DNA of 64,000 nucleotides from Paenibacillus illinoisensis NBRC 15959 (GCF_004000925.1 NZ_BIME01000011.1:165337-229336), one strand, 5' to 3'. Counted from the stretch's first letter, positions 53,884-62,965 are shown. Made by a program: numbers and translations. Notes: a model not told the origin generated them from the letters alone.

Positions 53884-55920
53884 TTATAATTGTCCTACTG
53901 TTTGAAAGAGATCCTTCCACATGGAATCCTTGCGATAGAAAACAGGAGGTTGTCCTATAGGAGCGGCAACAGTTACCGACCCACCTCTGTATTCTTTCCC
54001 AGTCCATAGATGAATCCACTCATCTTCTGGAAGATAAAGTTCCCATTCGGTCTGTGCTTCTTGATGAACTGGAGCGACAAGCATATCCTTACCGAACAAA
54101 TATTGATATTGGATATCATACGTCTTCGGATCGTTCTCATAATGCATGAATAACGGGCGTTGCACGGGTATCCCGCGTTCTGCATTTTCTTTGACAAGAG
54201 ACTTCGTATACGGAGCAAGGGTTACAAAAATATTCGACATTCTTGCAAAGTGCTCAAGCGTTTCTTCATCTCCGTCATATTGGAAACAATCATCGGGGCG
54301 ATTGGCTTCATGCGTACGCATCATCGGTGTAAAAGCACCCATATCCGCCCATCTCATCAGTAATTCCTTGGAACGTTTATTGCCATGCAGACTGGTGTAT
54401 CCCCCAATATCACTGTGATGCAGTCCACATCCAATCATGCCTGAGGACAATGCAGCCGGAATGACCGAAGCAAGACCATCGTCAAGCGACCAATCCACAC
54501 TCTGATCTCCACCCCACAGCATCGTGGAATATTTCTGAACGCCGGTATAGCCTGCGCGCATGAAATAAACAATTTCACCGAGTTTACCCGCTTCAGATAC
54601 GGCATCGTAATTGGTTTTCGCCCACATCGTTGGCCAGGCATTATGCATGAGTTTCGGATCACTACCGTCACTGAGCACCACATCTGTCGGCAAATACTCT
54701 CCGAAGTCAGCCATCCATCCGTCAAGTCCAAAATCAATCATATTGTCTTTGATCACTTGCTTGTACCATTCGGTTGCCTGTTCGTTTGTGAAGTCTACAA
54801 CCCCACAATAAAACTCTCCAAAATCAACGAGGTACGTTCCGCCTTCCTGATTCCGTGCAAGATACCCCTTTTGTTCCGCTTCTTTGTATAATTCACCCTC
54901 AACAGCAACATAAGGATTGATATATCCGAGGAAACGGACTCCCTTGCTTTTCCACTCCGGAATTTTCGTATCGAGCTCTGGATATTCCTGTGGATTCCAT
55001 GCCCAATTCCACATTAATCGTTTACCGAAAGAAGTAATTCGCTTGCCTTGCCAGTCCTGGCACCATACGCCTGCTACTTTAATCCCTTTTTCTTCGGCTT
55101 TAGCCAGTTTCTCTTCTACAACCTGGGTACCGCCTTGGATTCCAAGAATAACTCCGTTATACACCCAGTCTGGCAGTTCGGGCTGTCTACCAAATAGCGC
55201 TGTGATCTTCTCGACCAAACCAAGATAAGTCTCGGCAGTTTCAAACAGCATGTATTGCGGCACTTCCCATACCTGGAGCTCATGAAAAGAATCATTACGG
55301 AAGTCAAAATCAGCGTAAGCTGTGGTTTCCGTGTGACAGTAGTACTTCTGAGTAGAAACGTACGTAGGCTGAGGGAAATTCGTATTGTAATAGTCCCCGC
55401 CTGCCTTGTCTTTAACATCCGCTTGCCAGGTGATATAACTATTTTTATTCCGGCCTACTCCAGGCTCGGACGTCCACAGCGGGAAATTTTTGCCTCTCAT
55501 ATTGAAGTGAGATAATTGTTCTCCGCAACCATACACTTTCTCCGTCGGATCTGCAGCTATACGAACCCAGAAGCGATTGGTTTTGGTGTCATGCTTCGTA
55601 TACTCAAGCTTCAATCGATCATTCTCGACCTTGACCTGAAGGGAAAGAACGCGCTCACCCTGTTCATGTCCACGAAAATCGATACGATATTCCCCATTCT
55701 GTTCCTGAACTTGGGTATGACGCAGAGCCACACGCTCGGAGACATAGTCCTTGATGTTAAAATTTCCCCGATACATATCAATGCTTTCTTCTCCGTACCC
55801 TACATAAAATGCAGGCTGCTCGATCGTATGCTGCAGGAGCAGAACTCCGTTAAAATGAACTTCAAAGCCTTGATTGAGCACGGAAACTTCCAACCCTTTT
55901 GACATGCTGATACTTGACAT
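53884..55920 (-). CDS. sftG: sulfoquinovosidase (GH31, YihQ type)
   Basis: ATG 55920 follows AAGGAGAG and gives 678 residues, the same length and residue numbering as E. coli YihQ. Nucleophile Asp405 (GWMADFGEYL), acid/base Asp472 (GGDQSVDW), and the sulfonate-binding residues Gln288 (CQDW), Arg301 and Trp304 (FGKRLMW) and Tyr508 (HHSDIGGY) are all present. It releases sulfoquinovose from sulfoquinovosyl glycerol or glycolipids. No signal peptide, so it acts in the cytoplasm on imported glycosides. A cre-like site lies just upstream. Confidence 0.96.
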   Translation of the reverse strand: MSSISMSKGLEVSVLNQGFEVHFNGVLLLQHTIEQPAFYVGYGEESIDMYRGNFNIKDYVSERVALRHTQVQEQNGEYRIDFRGHEQGERVLSLQVKVENDRLKLEYTKHDTKTNRFWVRIAADPTEKVYGCGEQLSHFNMRGKNFPLWTSEPGVGRNKNSYITWQADVKDKAGGDYYNTNFPQPTYVSTQKYYCHTETTAYADFDFRNDSFHELQVWEVPQYMLFETAETYLGLVEKITALFGRQPELPDWVYNGVILGIQGGTQVVEEKLAKAEEKGIKVAGVWCQDWQGKRITSFGKRLMWNWAWNPQEYPELDTKIPEWKSKGVRFLGYINPYVAVEGELYKEAEQKGYLARNQEGGTYLVDFGEFYCGVVDFTNEQATEWYKQVIKDNMIDFGLDGWMADFGEYLPTDVVLSDGSDPKLMHNAWPTMWAKTNYDAVSEAGKLGEIVYFMRAGYTGVQKYSTMLWGGDQSVDWSLDDGLASVIPAALSSGMIGCGLHHSDIGGYTSLHGNKRSKELLMRWADMGAFTPMMRTHEANRPDDCFQYDGDEETLEHFARMSNIFVTLAPYTKSLVKENAERGIPVQRPLFMHYENDPKTYDIQYQYLFGKDMLVAPVHQEAQTEWELYLPEDEWIHLWTGKEYRGGSVTVAAPIGQPPVFYRKDSMWKDLFQTVGQL

Positions 55921-55939
55921 CACACTCTCTCCTTCCCGT

Positions 55940-55954
55940 TTGAAAACGTTTACG
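55940..55954. promoter_or_regulatory. cre-like site upstream of sulfoquinovosidase
   Basis: TTGAAAACGTTTACG; one mismatch to the cre consensus, in the gap before the gene. Confidence 0.5.
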
Positions 55955-55957
55955 AAT

Positions 55958-56629
55958 TTAGGTATATATACGAATGTTCTCGCCTTCAATGCCCACATGA
56001 GCCCCTCGGCGAACGAGCACTTCCCGCTCAGGATGGACTAGCAGCCATTTATTTTTCATAAACAGGAGTTGATCTTCATCTCGATGCTTTTCGCACGTAT
56101 GCTTTAAGGGCTCATTCGTACCCGACGGTAAAATGACAACGGTTTTGAACCCTTCCTCTTCGACCTTACAAGGACCAAAGTGCAGCGTAGTACCATATAA
56201 TTCAATAGCCGTACCTTGAGGGACATAAAATGCAACAGCTTGAGCTGAATCATAGGTGTTGTTTTTGATATCTTGAACCTTCCCGAGTAAAAGGACCATA
56301 TCGGTTACAGCAACATTGATCTCACTGCTTTTGTGATATTCCAGCCCATTCAGCGTCGAATTCGCGCCATTACAATAACCGATTTGGATAGATATTTCTC
56401 CGTAGAAGGAGGCTTCAAGCTGTGTTTTGATTGTTGAAAGCTCCATCTCGGGAACTGACGCCACGTACTCATTCTGATCTTGAGGAATCTGCAGGCTGTT
56501 CATATATGGCAGTAATTCATCAAACGAATAACCTTCAATGATATTGCCGTATTCCAGGAAAGCTGTATCCTGAACATGATAAAAAGAAAGATGTTTGTTC
56601 TTTTGCCGAAGCCGTTCATATACAGTCAA
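55958..56629 (-). CDS. DUF4867 protein of the sulfoquinovose operon
   Basis: TTG 56629 lies 9 nt after AAGGGGAG, giving 223 residues; longer frames would overlap the transaldolase gene. Cupin/KduI-like all-beta pattern (AQAVAFYVPQGTAIELYGTTLHFGP) with His and Glu that could bind metal. As I recall, DUF4867 genes occur in other transaldolase-type sulfoquinovose clusters; a sugar isomerase or mutarotase role is possible but not shown. Confidence 0.7.
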   Translation of the reverse strand: MTVYERLRQKNKHLSFYHVQDTAFLEYGNIIEGYSFDELLPYMNSLQIPQDQNEYVASVPEMELSTIKTQLEASFYGEISIQIGYCNGANSTLNGLEYHKSSEINVAVTDMVLLLGKVQDIKNNTYDSAQAVAFYVPQGTAIELYGTTLHFGPCKVEEEGFKTVVILPSGTNEPLKHTCEKHRDEDQLLFMKNKWLLVHPEREVLVRRGAHVGIEGENIRIYT

Positions 56630-56744
56630 GATCACTCTCTCCCCTTTACGATGGTGGTAAAAGCTGCCTCCAGCGCCGCACATACATGACTTGGACCAGG
56701 AGGCACTTATAAAGGAACGTCTGTCTATAGCTATGTTAAAGCAC

Positions 56745-57413
56745 TTATTCTTCAGTCTTGGTTTGATCCCAAGCATTACGGAATTTATCCAATCCATAGG
56801 TTGTGAACGCATGATGGAAGCTTTCTCTGAATACGTCGAAGCCACAAGTTACGATATCTGCACCGGCTTTGGCTGCATCGACAATTTGCTTACCGTTACG
56901 AAGAGCTGCCACAATGATTTCGGTATCAAACTTATAAGTCTTGTAGATGGCCGCGATATCTTGGATGTATTGTGTAGTGTCATCACCGCTATTTTCCTTC
57001 CAACCAACAAATGGTGATACGAAACTTGCTCCGACTCTTGCAGGTTGAAGCGCTTGCGAGGCTGAGAATACAAGGGTTACATTCGTGTTAATCCCCTCTT
57101 TTTCAAGTTCTTTTGCCGCAATGAGACCGGATTCAATACATGGGATTTTAACAACAAAGTTGTCGGACATTTTGGCAAGTTTTCTGCCTTCCTCTACCAT
57201 GGTTTTTGCATCATCGAGGTGAGGATTGATTTCCACCGAAATCGGGAAGTTATTAACTCCTCTGAATTCCGAAGCGAATTCATCCAGCAATGTAGTTAAA
57301 GGTTTGCCGCTATTCATTACGTGGCGGGGGTTGGTTGTCACCCCATCAATAGCCCAATTCTCATATGCATAACGGATCTCATCCAGAATAGCACTGTCCA
57401 AAAAATATTTCAT
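56745..57413 (-). CDS. sftT: transaldolase-fold enzyme, candidate sulfofructose transaldolase
   Basis: ATG 57413 is 8 nt from AGGAGG (TTG 57419 is too close). 222 residues, short (TalC-like) transaldolase. Schiff-base Lys89 in NFVVKIPC; DGVTTNPRH near the N-terminus; TLVFSASQALQPARVGASFVSPF. In sulfoglycolysis it moves the three-carbon unit of sulfofructose to glyceraldehyde 3-phosphate, giving fructose 6-phosphate and sulfolactaldehyde. Confidence 0.9.
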   Translation of the reverse strand: MKYFLDSAILDEIRYAYENWAIDGVTTNPRHVMNSGKPLTTLLDEFASEFRGVNNFPISVEINPHLDDAKTMVEEGRKLAKMSDNFVVKIPCIESGLIAAKELEKEGINTNVTLVFSASQALQPARVGASFVSPFVGWKENSGDDTTQYIQDIAAIYKTYKFDTEIIVAALRNGKQIVDAAKAGADIVTCGFDVFRESFHHAFTTYGLDKFRNAWDQTKTEE

Positions 57414-57445
57414 ATCCAATTCCTCCTAAAATTAATGTCGCATAC

Positions 57446-57479
57446 ATAGTTATCTTTCTTAATAGATAGTAACCTTTAT
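57446..57479. promoter_or_regulatory. candidate GntR operator, copy 2
   Basis: TAGTTATCTTT and TAGTAACCTTT, 20 nt apart, upstream of the transaldolase gene. Confidence 0.55.
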
Positions 57480-57560
57480 ATCATCATAAGGAAATGCCAC
57501 TCATTTTTCAAGGGGTGTGTTAAAAATAGATATCTTGATCATTAATATTCGTTCTGACCT

Positions 57561-58976
57561 TTAGATCGACGCCTCATTTCTCCGCTCATTCAGATCCGAC
57601 ACAATCTGTTTATACTTATCTTCAGACAGTTTATAGAACCAGGCCATAACGATAATCGTAGCAAGAGCCAGCACACCTGGGTAAATAAACATCAGTCCAC
57701 GAATACCCGCAATGGCTTCACTGCTCTGTACCACGTTAGGCACATAACCTACGATTCCAAGGACTACCCCGGGAATAAATCCTGCAAGCGCTTGCGAGAG
57801 TTTACGGCAAAATGTAAAGAACGAATACACAACACCCTCCGAACGAGTACCTGTCTTCCACTCTCCGTACTCAACAGCATCGGATACGAGCGCCCAGTTA
57901 AGGCTGTTCACGAAAGAGCTTCCAAAGAAAGCAAAGCAAGCCATAATGATAAAGATCGTCGCATTATTCGCAAAGAAAAAGGCGAGTCCATCTCCAGCTG
58001 CCCAAATTGCACAGCCTAGAATATAAGTATTTTTTTTACCGATTTTTTTAACGAGACTTGGTACAAGGGCAACACCGATAAATACACATCCGATACTGAA
58101 AAAGCCCATATACGGAATAATAGAAACATCTTGAAGAACGTACTGTGCATAATAGATTTGAACAGCGAGCTTCACGTTAAAAGCAGAAAACGTAAATAGA
58201 TTCACCAGGCAAAGAATCAAAAGCGGTGCGTTTTTAAATAATCCTTTGTAGCTATCGATCAAATTAATCTTTTTCTCTTGGTTAGGCTTCTCATAAACAA
58301 ATCGTTCTTTAACATTAGCATAACAGTACAGTTGGAACAGTACTCCGATAATGGAAAAGATAACAACTCCAACCAGATATCCTGTGGACTGGCTATCAAA
58401 CATCAGGACAATCGGCATAAAACCAACCGTAGTAATTAAGAGACCCAGATTCGAACCTGCTTGGCGGAAGGAAGCCAGCTGCGCTCTCTCCACCGGATCT
58501 TTGGTCATTGCGGGTACCATTGAACCGTATGGTATGTTAGATATACTATATACCGTACCAAATAACATATAAGTCGCGTAGGCCCAAATCATTTTCCCCG
58601 TTAAGGTGAAGTCCGGATTCATGAAGCTTACGACAGTGACTAGAGCAAGCGGAATCGCAGTGTACAGAATAAAGGGTCTGAATTTACCTCTAGGTCCGAT
58701 TTTTTTCCGATTATCCACCCATGTTCCGACCGTGATATCCGCGAAAGCGTCCCAGATCTTGGTAATCAAGAAGATAAGTCCAGCTGTTGCAGACGGTAGA
58801 CCCAGGGCATCAGTATAGAATTTAAGAAGATAAATCTGTCCTAAATCGAACATGAAGTTGTTACCGACATCCCCCATACCGTATGCGATCTTTTCCTTGA
58901 GTGTTAATTTCTTCGGCTTTGTCTCGATCGGCGCACTTGTTACCGTCTGACCTGAAGTAGCAAGATCTGTTTTCAT
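57561..58976 (-). CDS. GPH-family symporter, candidate sulfoquinovose(-glycoside) importer
   Basis: ATG 58976 behind AAAGGGAG; 471 residues, twelve TM helices (KEKIAYGMGDVGNNFMFDLGQ; VDNRKKIGPRGKFRPFILY; SVVPAMTKDPVERAQLASFRQ-type segment). Homologue of the symporter at 37 kb and of E. coli YihO. First gene of the operon, so it should import sulfoquinovose or sulfoquinovosyl glycerol. Confidence 0.87.
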   Translation of the reverse strand: MKTDLATSGQTVTSAPIETKPKKLTLKEKIAYGMGDVGNNFMFDLGQIYLLKFYTDALGLPSATAGLIFLITKIWDAFADITVGTWVDNRKKIGPRGKFRPFILYTAIPLALVTVVSFMNPDFTLTGKMIWAYATYMLFGTVYSISNIPYGSMVPAMTKDPVERAQLASFRQAGSNLGLLITTVGFMPIVLMFDSQSTGYLVGVVIFSIIGVLFQLYCYANVKERFVYEKPNQEKKINLIDSYKGLFKNAPLLILCLVNLFTFSAFNVKLAVQIYYAQYVLQDVSIIPYMGFFSIGCVFIGVALVPSLVKKIGKKNTYILGCAIWAAGDGLAFFFANNATIFIIMACFAFFGSSFVNSLNWALVSDAVEYGEWKTGTRSEGVVYSFFTFCRKLSQALAGFIPGVVLGIVGYVPNVVQSSEAIAGIRGLMFIYPGVLALATIIVMAWFYKLSEDKYKQIVSDLNERRNEASI

Positions 58977-59106
58977 GGAAATTCTCCCTTTCTGTTCATA
59001 CAATGAATGCGCTACCAATTACCATTAAAAAAAATCGCTTTCATAATTGATCGTTTTAGCATTCCCATCCCCTCTCAAAAAGTGAATTGGTTTTAGGTTT
59101 GTTTGG

Positions 59107-59149
59107 ATTATAACATAGTTATCTTTAAAGGAAAAGTAGTTACCTTTAT
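59107..59149 (-). promoter_or_regulatory. operon promoter with candidate GntR operator, copy 3
   Basis: Minus strand -10 TATAAT (59107-59112) with TAGTTATCTTT and TAGTTACCTTT (plus strand, 21 nt apart) over the -35 region. Confidence 0.6.
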
Positions 59150-59200
59150 TTGCAACTATTTTTATTTCTCAGATGTTATTGAGATGACTGGAGTATACAG

Positions 59201-59288
59201 CATCCTGCCCGTTAGGTAAACAAAAAGCAGCCGATCACAATGAATCAGCTGCTTTCTTAATTGTATAGCGTTAACGTTTCCCGTTAGT
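59201..59288 (-). repeat. attC-like repeat copy H
   Basis: CATCCTGCCCGTTAGGTAAAC, hairpin AAAGCAGCCGATCA / GAATCAGCTGCTTT, right end GTTAACGTTTCCCGTTAG. Follows the esterase gene by 42 nt. Confidence 0.8.
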
Positions 59289-59330
59289 TCAATGATCATC
59301 ATTTCTACTTTGGATAGGTCACAGTACATG

Positions 59331-60110
59331 TCATACACGATCTAAAGGAAGCCATTTCAACACGTCTTGAATCGTTTTATCCCAGAATGCCCAATCGTGT
59401 ACACCTGGCTCTTCAGCGTAAGTGTAATCCAGGGAAGATCGCTCAAACGCTTCCTTCAGTTCAATATTTAGATCGTACAGGAAATCATTCGTACCGCAAG
59501 CTTGGTAAAACGCGGGTTTTGGTCCAGCTGTGCGATCATTGGATTGAATCAGATGATAAAGATCGTTATCCGTTCCTGCATGTGGTCCGTCTCCGAATGC
59601 GAGACGCAGAAACGGAGGAAACTCGCCGTCCGGCCCCGGGCTCCAAAACGGGAAATTACCCGTCGATAGTCCAGCTGCAGCGGCGAACATATCAGGTTTG
59701 CTTAGCGCCCATTTGAATGCGCCATAACCTCCCATCGATAACCCAGCGACGAAATTTTCCTCGCGAGCGTCTGATAGCGGAAACAAGGACCGGGCAATTT
59801 GGGGTAGTTCTTCCATCAGGAAGGTGCCGTACTTTCCTCCATACGCCATATCCGTGTAAAAGCTTAATTGGACTTGAGGCATCACGACAGCAAGGCCCAG
59901 CTCGGAAACATAGCGTTCGATCGATGTACGTCTCATCCAAATCGTATCGTCGTCAGAGCCGCCATGGAGCAGCCAGAGGACGGGATGCCGTTCCCGGATA
60001 GCGACGCCTTTCATCCCGATTTGCCCCTTGGTTGCCTGAGGTACAATAACGGTCATTGACGTGCTGAGTCCTAACGTTTCCGAGAAATAATTGCATCGAA
60101 TCATTGCCAT
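59331..60110 (-). CDS. esterase (tributyrin esterase/esterase D-like)
   Basis: 259 residues, alpha/beta hydrolase of the putative-esterase family (PF00756). VLWLLHGGSDDDTIWMR oxyanion region, nucleophile elbow GLSMGGYG, Asp in NDFLYDLN and His in PGVHDWAFW. Removes short acyl groups. It is upstream of the sulfoquinovose operon in the same direction, with a perfect cre site, so deacylation of sulfolipid-type substrates is conceivable but speculative. Confidence 0.87.
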   Translation of the reverse strand: MAMIRCNYFSETLGLSTSMTVIVPQATKGQIGMKGVAIRERHPVLWLLHGGSDDDTIWMRRTSIERYVSELGLAVVMPQVQLSFYTDMAYGGKYGTFLMEELPQIARSLFPLSDAREENFVAGLSMGGYGAFKWALSKPDMFAAAAGLSTGNFPFWSPGPDGEFPPFLRLAFGDGPHAGTDNDLYHLIQSNDRTAGPKPAFYQACGTNDFLYDLNIELKEAFERSSLDYTYAEEPGVHDWAFWDKTIQDVLKWLPLDRV

Positions 60111-60223
60111 TGCACATTCTCCTCACATTCATATTATTTAAACAACCACATTCCTTTTCCGTTCGGTCAATGCAGACTGTTATCATTGCCTCTCTGCCTT
60201 ATATATATTTGATTTTATTTTAA

Positions 60224-60238
60224 AGGAAGCGCTTTCAT
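60224..60238. promoter_or_regulatory. cre site (CcpA)
   Basis: Minus strand ATGAAAGCGCTTCCT, full match to the consensus, ~115 nt upstream of the esterase start. Confidence 0.6.
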
Positions 60239-60382
60239 AATTATATACAACAAATCCGACATATTTTCATTTCATAATTCGAGTTTTAAGAATATAGGCA
60301 CGCTTAAAAACATTAAAATTCACGCTTAAAAGTAGTTAAGGGTATTTTTCGCTAAATGAAGAAATGGATTATCATCCTAATC

Positions 60383-60458
60383 TTTAGTGAACAAAAGCAG
60401 CTGATTCCATTAATCAGCTGCTTTCATAATATGATTATGCTATCGTTTCCCGTTAGCT
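60383..60458 (-). repeat. attC-like repeat copy I
   Basis: TTAGTGAACAAAAGCAGCTG left end (degenerate), hairpin AAAGCAGCTGATT / AATCAGCTGCTTT, right end GCTATCGTTTCCCGTTAGC. Confidence 0.75.
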
Positions 60459-60484
60459 CAATGAGTATCTTTCATCTTAGTGGT

Positions 60485-61477
60485 TCAAAGCTCATCGATC
60501 AACGAGATACCGTTAGTAATCCTCATTTTACTATCTTTCAAGAAATCGCGAGTCCAGTCATCTGGTTTGCTTAAATCCCAGCTTCGATGCATACCGACAA
60601 CCACAATGATTTCACGAAGTCTAAGGAAAAGTTTCAACACATCCTTCCAGTTGTCTGGCATTCGTCGGCCATCCTCTATATAGCCTAGCTCGAAGTGCTT
60701 TATAAAAAGATCATACTGGACCTTTCGTTCGAATTTCGAATCTTCACCGAATACATATAGCAAGTAATACAGCTGTATAGCAATATCCTCGACATACCAA
60801 CTGTACTGGCACTCGTCGAAGTCAAAGAGAGTTAATCCCCCAGATTCATCGATTGTGAAGTTTCCCACATTAATATCTCCGTGGATCAAACCATAATTAT
60901 CTGCATTAACAGGCAGACTCGCCAATTGTACTTTAAGTTCATTAAGGGCAATAAGGATTGGTTGAAGTTCTGACGGTAAATAATCCTTGGCTCGTAAGAG
61001 GTATTCATTTGACTTCCAAGTGTGCCTTTTGGCAATCGTAGGGTTGTAAAGCTTCGCTAATTCATGAAGTCGGCCCGTTATACGTCCACATTCTTCATAA
61101 AGTATAGAATTGCCTAGACATTCTGGATATCCGATTTTACGGCCTGGTGCATGTTTAAAGGAGGTTACGTAAAAATCTATTTTATTTCCTTGAATTAGTT
61201 CAAAATACTTTCCATTAATCGAAGAAATCGGTTCTGACACTGATATACCGCTCTCTGAAAGATAACGAATCCAATCTATTTCTGCTACAAGTCCTTCCGA
61301 CGTGCGAAGAGTGCTCGGAGTGAAACGGAGAATATACTTCAATTCATCGCGATTATAGGAATAAATAAAATTTTGAAAGCCTCCAATGAAAGTGAGTTCC
61401 TTTTGGCTGATCCCATAACGCGCGGCGCCTTTAGCGGCATGTTCGTCCAAGAACAATAATTTTATTTTTGGGTCCAT
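60485..61477 (-). CDS. APH-family phosphotransferase (SrkA/HSK2-like)
   Basis: 330 residues behind AAGGAG. Catalytic loop LIHGDINVGNF and metal site LFDFDECQYSW as in the Ser/Thr-kinase-like APH group (homoserine kinase-like or YihE/SrkA). Substrate unknown. Single gene between attC-like repeats. Confidence 0.82.
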   Translation of the reverse strand: MDPKIKLLFLDEHAAKGAARYGISQKELTFIGGFQNFIYSYNRDELKYILRFTPSTLRTSEGLVAEIDWIRYLSESGISVSEPISSINGKYFELIQGNKIDFYVTSFKHAPGRKIGYPECLGNSILYEECGRITGRLHELAKLYNPTIAKRHTWKSNEYLLRAKDYLPSELQPILIALNELKVQLASLPVNADNYGLIHGDINVGNFTIDESGGLTLFDFDECQYSWYVEDIAIQLYYLLYVFGEDSKFERKVQYDLFIKHFELGYIEDGRRMPDNWKDVLKLFLRLREIIVVVGMHRSWDLSKPDDWTRDFLKDSKMRITNGISLIDEL

Positions 61478-61650
61478 TAGTTCTCCTTAGTAATAAAAGT
61501 TTAAATTATGGCCTACTCACTGCTGTTGCCTAAAACTAATAAAGTGAATGCCTAGGGACATGCGAAAGCCCCACTTTCAGATTTTTCTATTCCGTAGCAA
61601 TCATAATATTCCTTTTTTTTACAGCCAATCAAAAAAGGTTGATCTATTGC

Positions 61651-61668
61651 GCTAACCTGTCCGTTAGC
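61651..61668 (-). repeat. attC-like half site J
   Basis: GCTAAC-CTGTCC-GTTAGC only, no hairpin; its edge abuts the TAA stop of the gene above. Confidence 0.65.
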
Positions 61669-62064
61669 TTAACGGAGCTGATTTTCAAGACAGATTGAAT
61701 TTATTAAATCATCTAAGGAACCGATCCGCTGTTCTACTGAATCTACATGATAAAACGTACATGTGCTTCCGATTTCATTCAGTTCGTTTGTTGAGGAATA
61801 TAAATAAATTCTCTTTCCTGTTCCCAGCGCAATTCCTAACTCTACATGACTCCCTTTCCCAGCTGGAATCATAACAATTACTATATCTGCAGCCAATACC
61901 CCAGAAATTTCTTCTTGGCCAATTTGATGGAGTTTGGTGATTGAGTCTATATTTGAATGTTTTGTCCAGTCGTACGTATGTTGAAACCCCCGTGCTTTCA
62001 AACCCTCAGTGACTTGCCGCACATTTTCAAGGTTTTTTAGACTCGACGCTATATAAAACTTCAT
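61669..62064 (-). CDS. nucleoside 2-deoxyribosyltransferase-like protein
   Basis: ATG 62064 after GGGGGAA; 131 residues. MKFYIASSLKNLENVRQV start and ADIVIVMIPAGKGSHVELGIALGTGKRIYLYS fit the PF05014/TIR-like NDT fold with the catalytic Glu in SHVELG. Short form of the family; may be a nucleotide hydrolase or transferase. Stop directly abuts repeat half-site J. Confidence 0.75.
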   Translation of the reverse strand: MKFYIASSLKNLENVRQVTEGLKARGFQHTYDWTKHSNIDSITKLHQIGQEEISGVLAADIVIVMIPAGKGSHVELGIALGTGKRIYLYSSTNELNEIGSTCTFYHVDSVEQRIGSLDDLINSICLENQLR

Positions 62065-62121
62065 TTCGTTCCCCCATTTCACCGCTCAATACATACAGTT
62101 ATATATTAACACATATTGGAA

Positions 62122-62209
62122 GTAACCTGCCCGTTAGTAGAACAAAAGCAGCCGATCATATTGATCAGCTGCTTTTCTTTGTTTTATAACGCTATCGTTT
62201 CCCGTTAGC
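62122..62209 (-). repeat. attC-like repeat copy K
   Basis: GTAACCTGCCCGTTAGTAGA, hairpin AAAAGCAGCCGATCA / TGATCAGCTGCTTTT, right end CGCTATCGTTTCCCGTTAGC. The best preserved copy. Confidence 0.82.
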
Positions 62210-62236
62210 ATAATGATTAATTTGCCTTGCTCTTAT

Positions 62237-62965
62237 TTATTTAATGGATGAAGCTAAGTCCTGAATCTCTTGTTCATTAATTATATTTTCCTTCGCATGG
62301 TTACTCACAATGATAACAATTTTCCAATTATTATCCTTTTCTAAATAAATGTATGGGATATGATTGAATTCTGTACTAGTTATGAATTTAGCGGTCCCGC
62401 CTTGAATTGATAATTCTTTAACGACCACCTTATCAGTAGTTTTTGCAAAAAATTCAGGCTGTCTGTTGATGTTATAATTTGCAATGACTTGGTAGTAACG
62501 ATGCTGCGTACGGATAGAATAATCGTACCCCAGTGGTTTATCATTTTCTTTTCTAATCCAAACTTCTTTTTCACCAGACTTTTTTTCCAATTGATGCGGC
62601 CATGGAATGGAAATCCCAAGCGACTTCTCTGCCTCTTTTTTATTTGAAACTTTAAACCGAGTATCGCCAGCAGTATCTGCCCAGGAAAATCCGATTTCGG
62701 CATTTTTCCCGTTCTTAATTAGTTTGACTTCTAAATACTGTTCTATGAATGCTCGCACCGGTGTTTGAAATACTACAAAAAAGAAGAGTAACCCCAAAAT
62801 ACATGCTGCAATTACACCTTTTCTATAGATCCTTTTACGTTTATGTCTAATTTTTTTATTTGAGTATTGTTCCCATACATTTTCGAATAGAACAGATGAA
62901 TGGCTGGAAGATTTGATATGGTTATGTATAGCATGTTTGATATCCGTTTGATTAATTTCGCTCAT
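62237..62965 (-). CDS. membrane anti-sigma-like protein
   Basis: 242 residues: N-terminal cytoplasmic ~45, one TM helix ~50-68 (GVIAACILGLLFFFVVFQTPV), external C-terminal domain of unknown fold (DUF4367-like pattern, NWKIVIIVSN). Overlaps the sigma gene by 14 nt, the usual sigma/anti-sigma arrangement. Confidence 0.75.
   Translation of the reverse strand: MSEINQTDIKHAIHNHIKSSSHSSVLFENVWEQYSNKKIRHKRKRIYRKGVIAACILGLLFFFVVFQTPVRAFIEQYLEVKLIKNGKNAEIGFSWADTAGDTRFKVSNKKEAEKSLGISIPWPHQLEKKSGEKEVWIRKENDKPLGYDYSIRTQHRYYQVIANYNINRQPEFFAKTTDKVVVKELSIQGGTAKFITSTEFNHIPYIYLEKDNNWKIVIIVSNHAKENIINEQEIQDLASSIK

Larger units (their letters stand above)
58977..59330 (-). other. regulatory region of the sulfoquinovose operon plus a repeat
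   Basis: 354 nt without a gene: promoter and GntR site (59107-59149), two imperfect cre-like sequences (near 59000 and 59035) and attC-like copy H. Confidence 0.55.
60111..60484 (-). other. intergenic region upstream of the esterase
   Basis: 374 nt: cre site at 60224-60238, AT-rich promoter region and attC-like copy I; no gene. Confidence 0.5.

Noticed and set aside
55921..55998. Longer N-terminus for the sulfoquinovosidase
   Set aside because: It would overlap the DUF4867 gene; the ATG at 55920 has a good ribosome binding site and gives the exact YihQ length and numbering.
56630..56845. Longer N-terminus for the DUF4867 protein
   Set aside because: It overlaps the end of the transaldolase gene by 100 nt and has no ribosome binding site.
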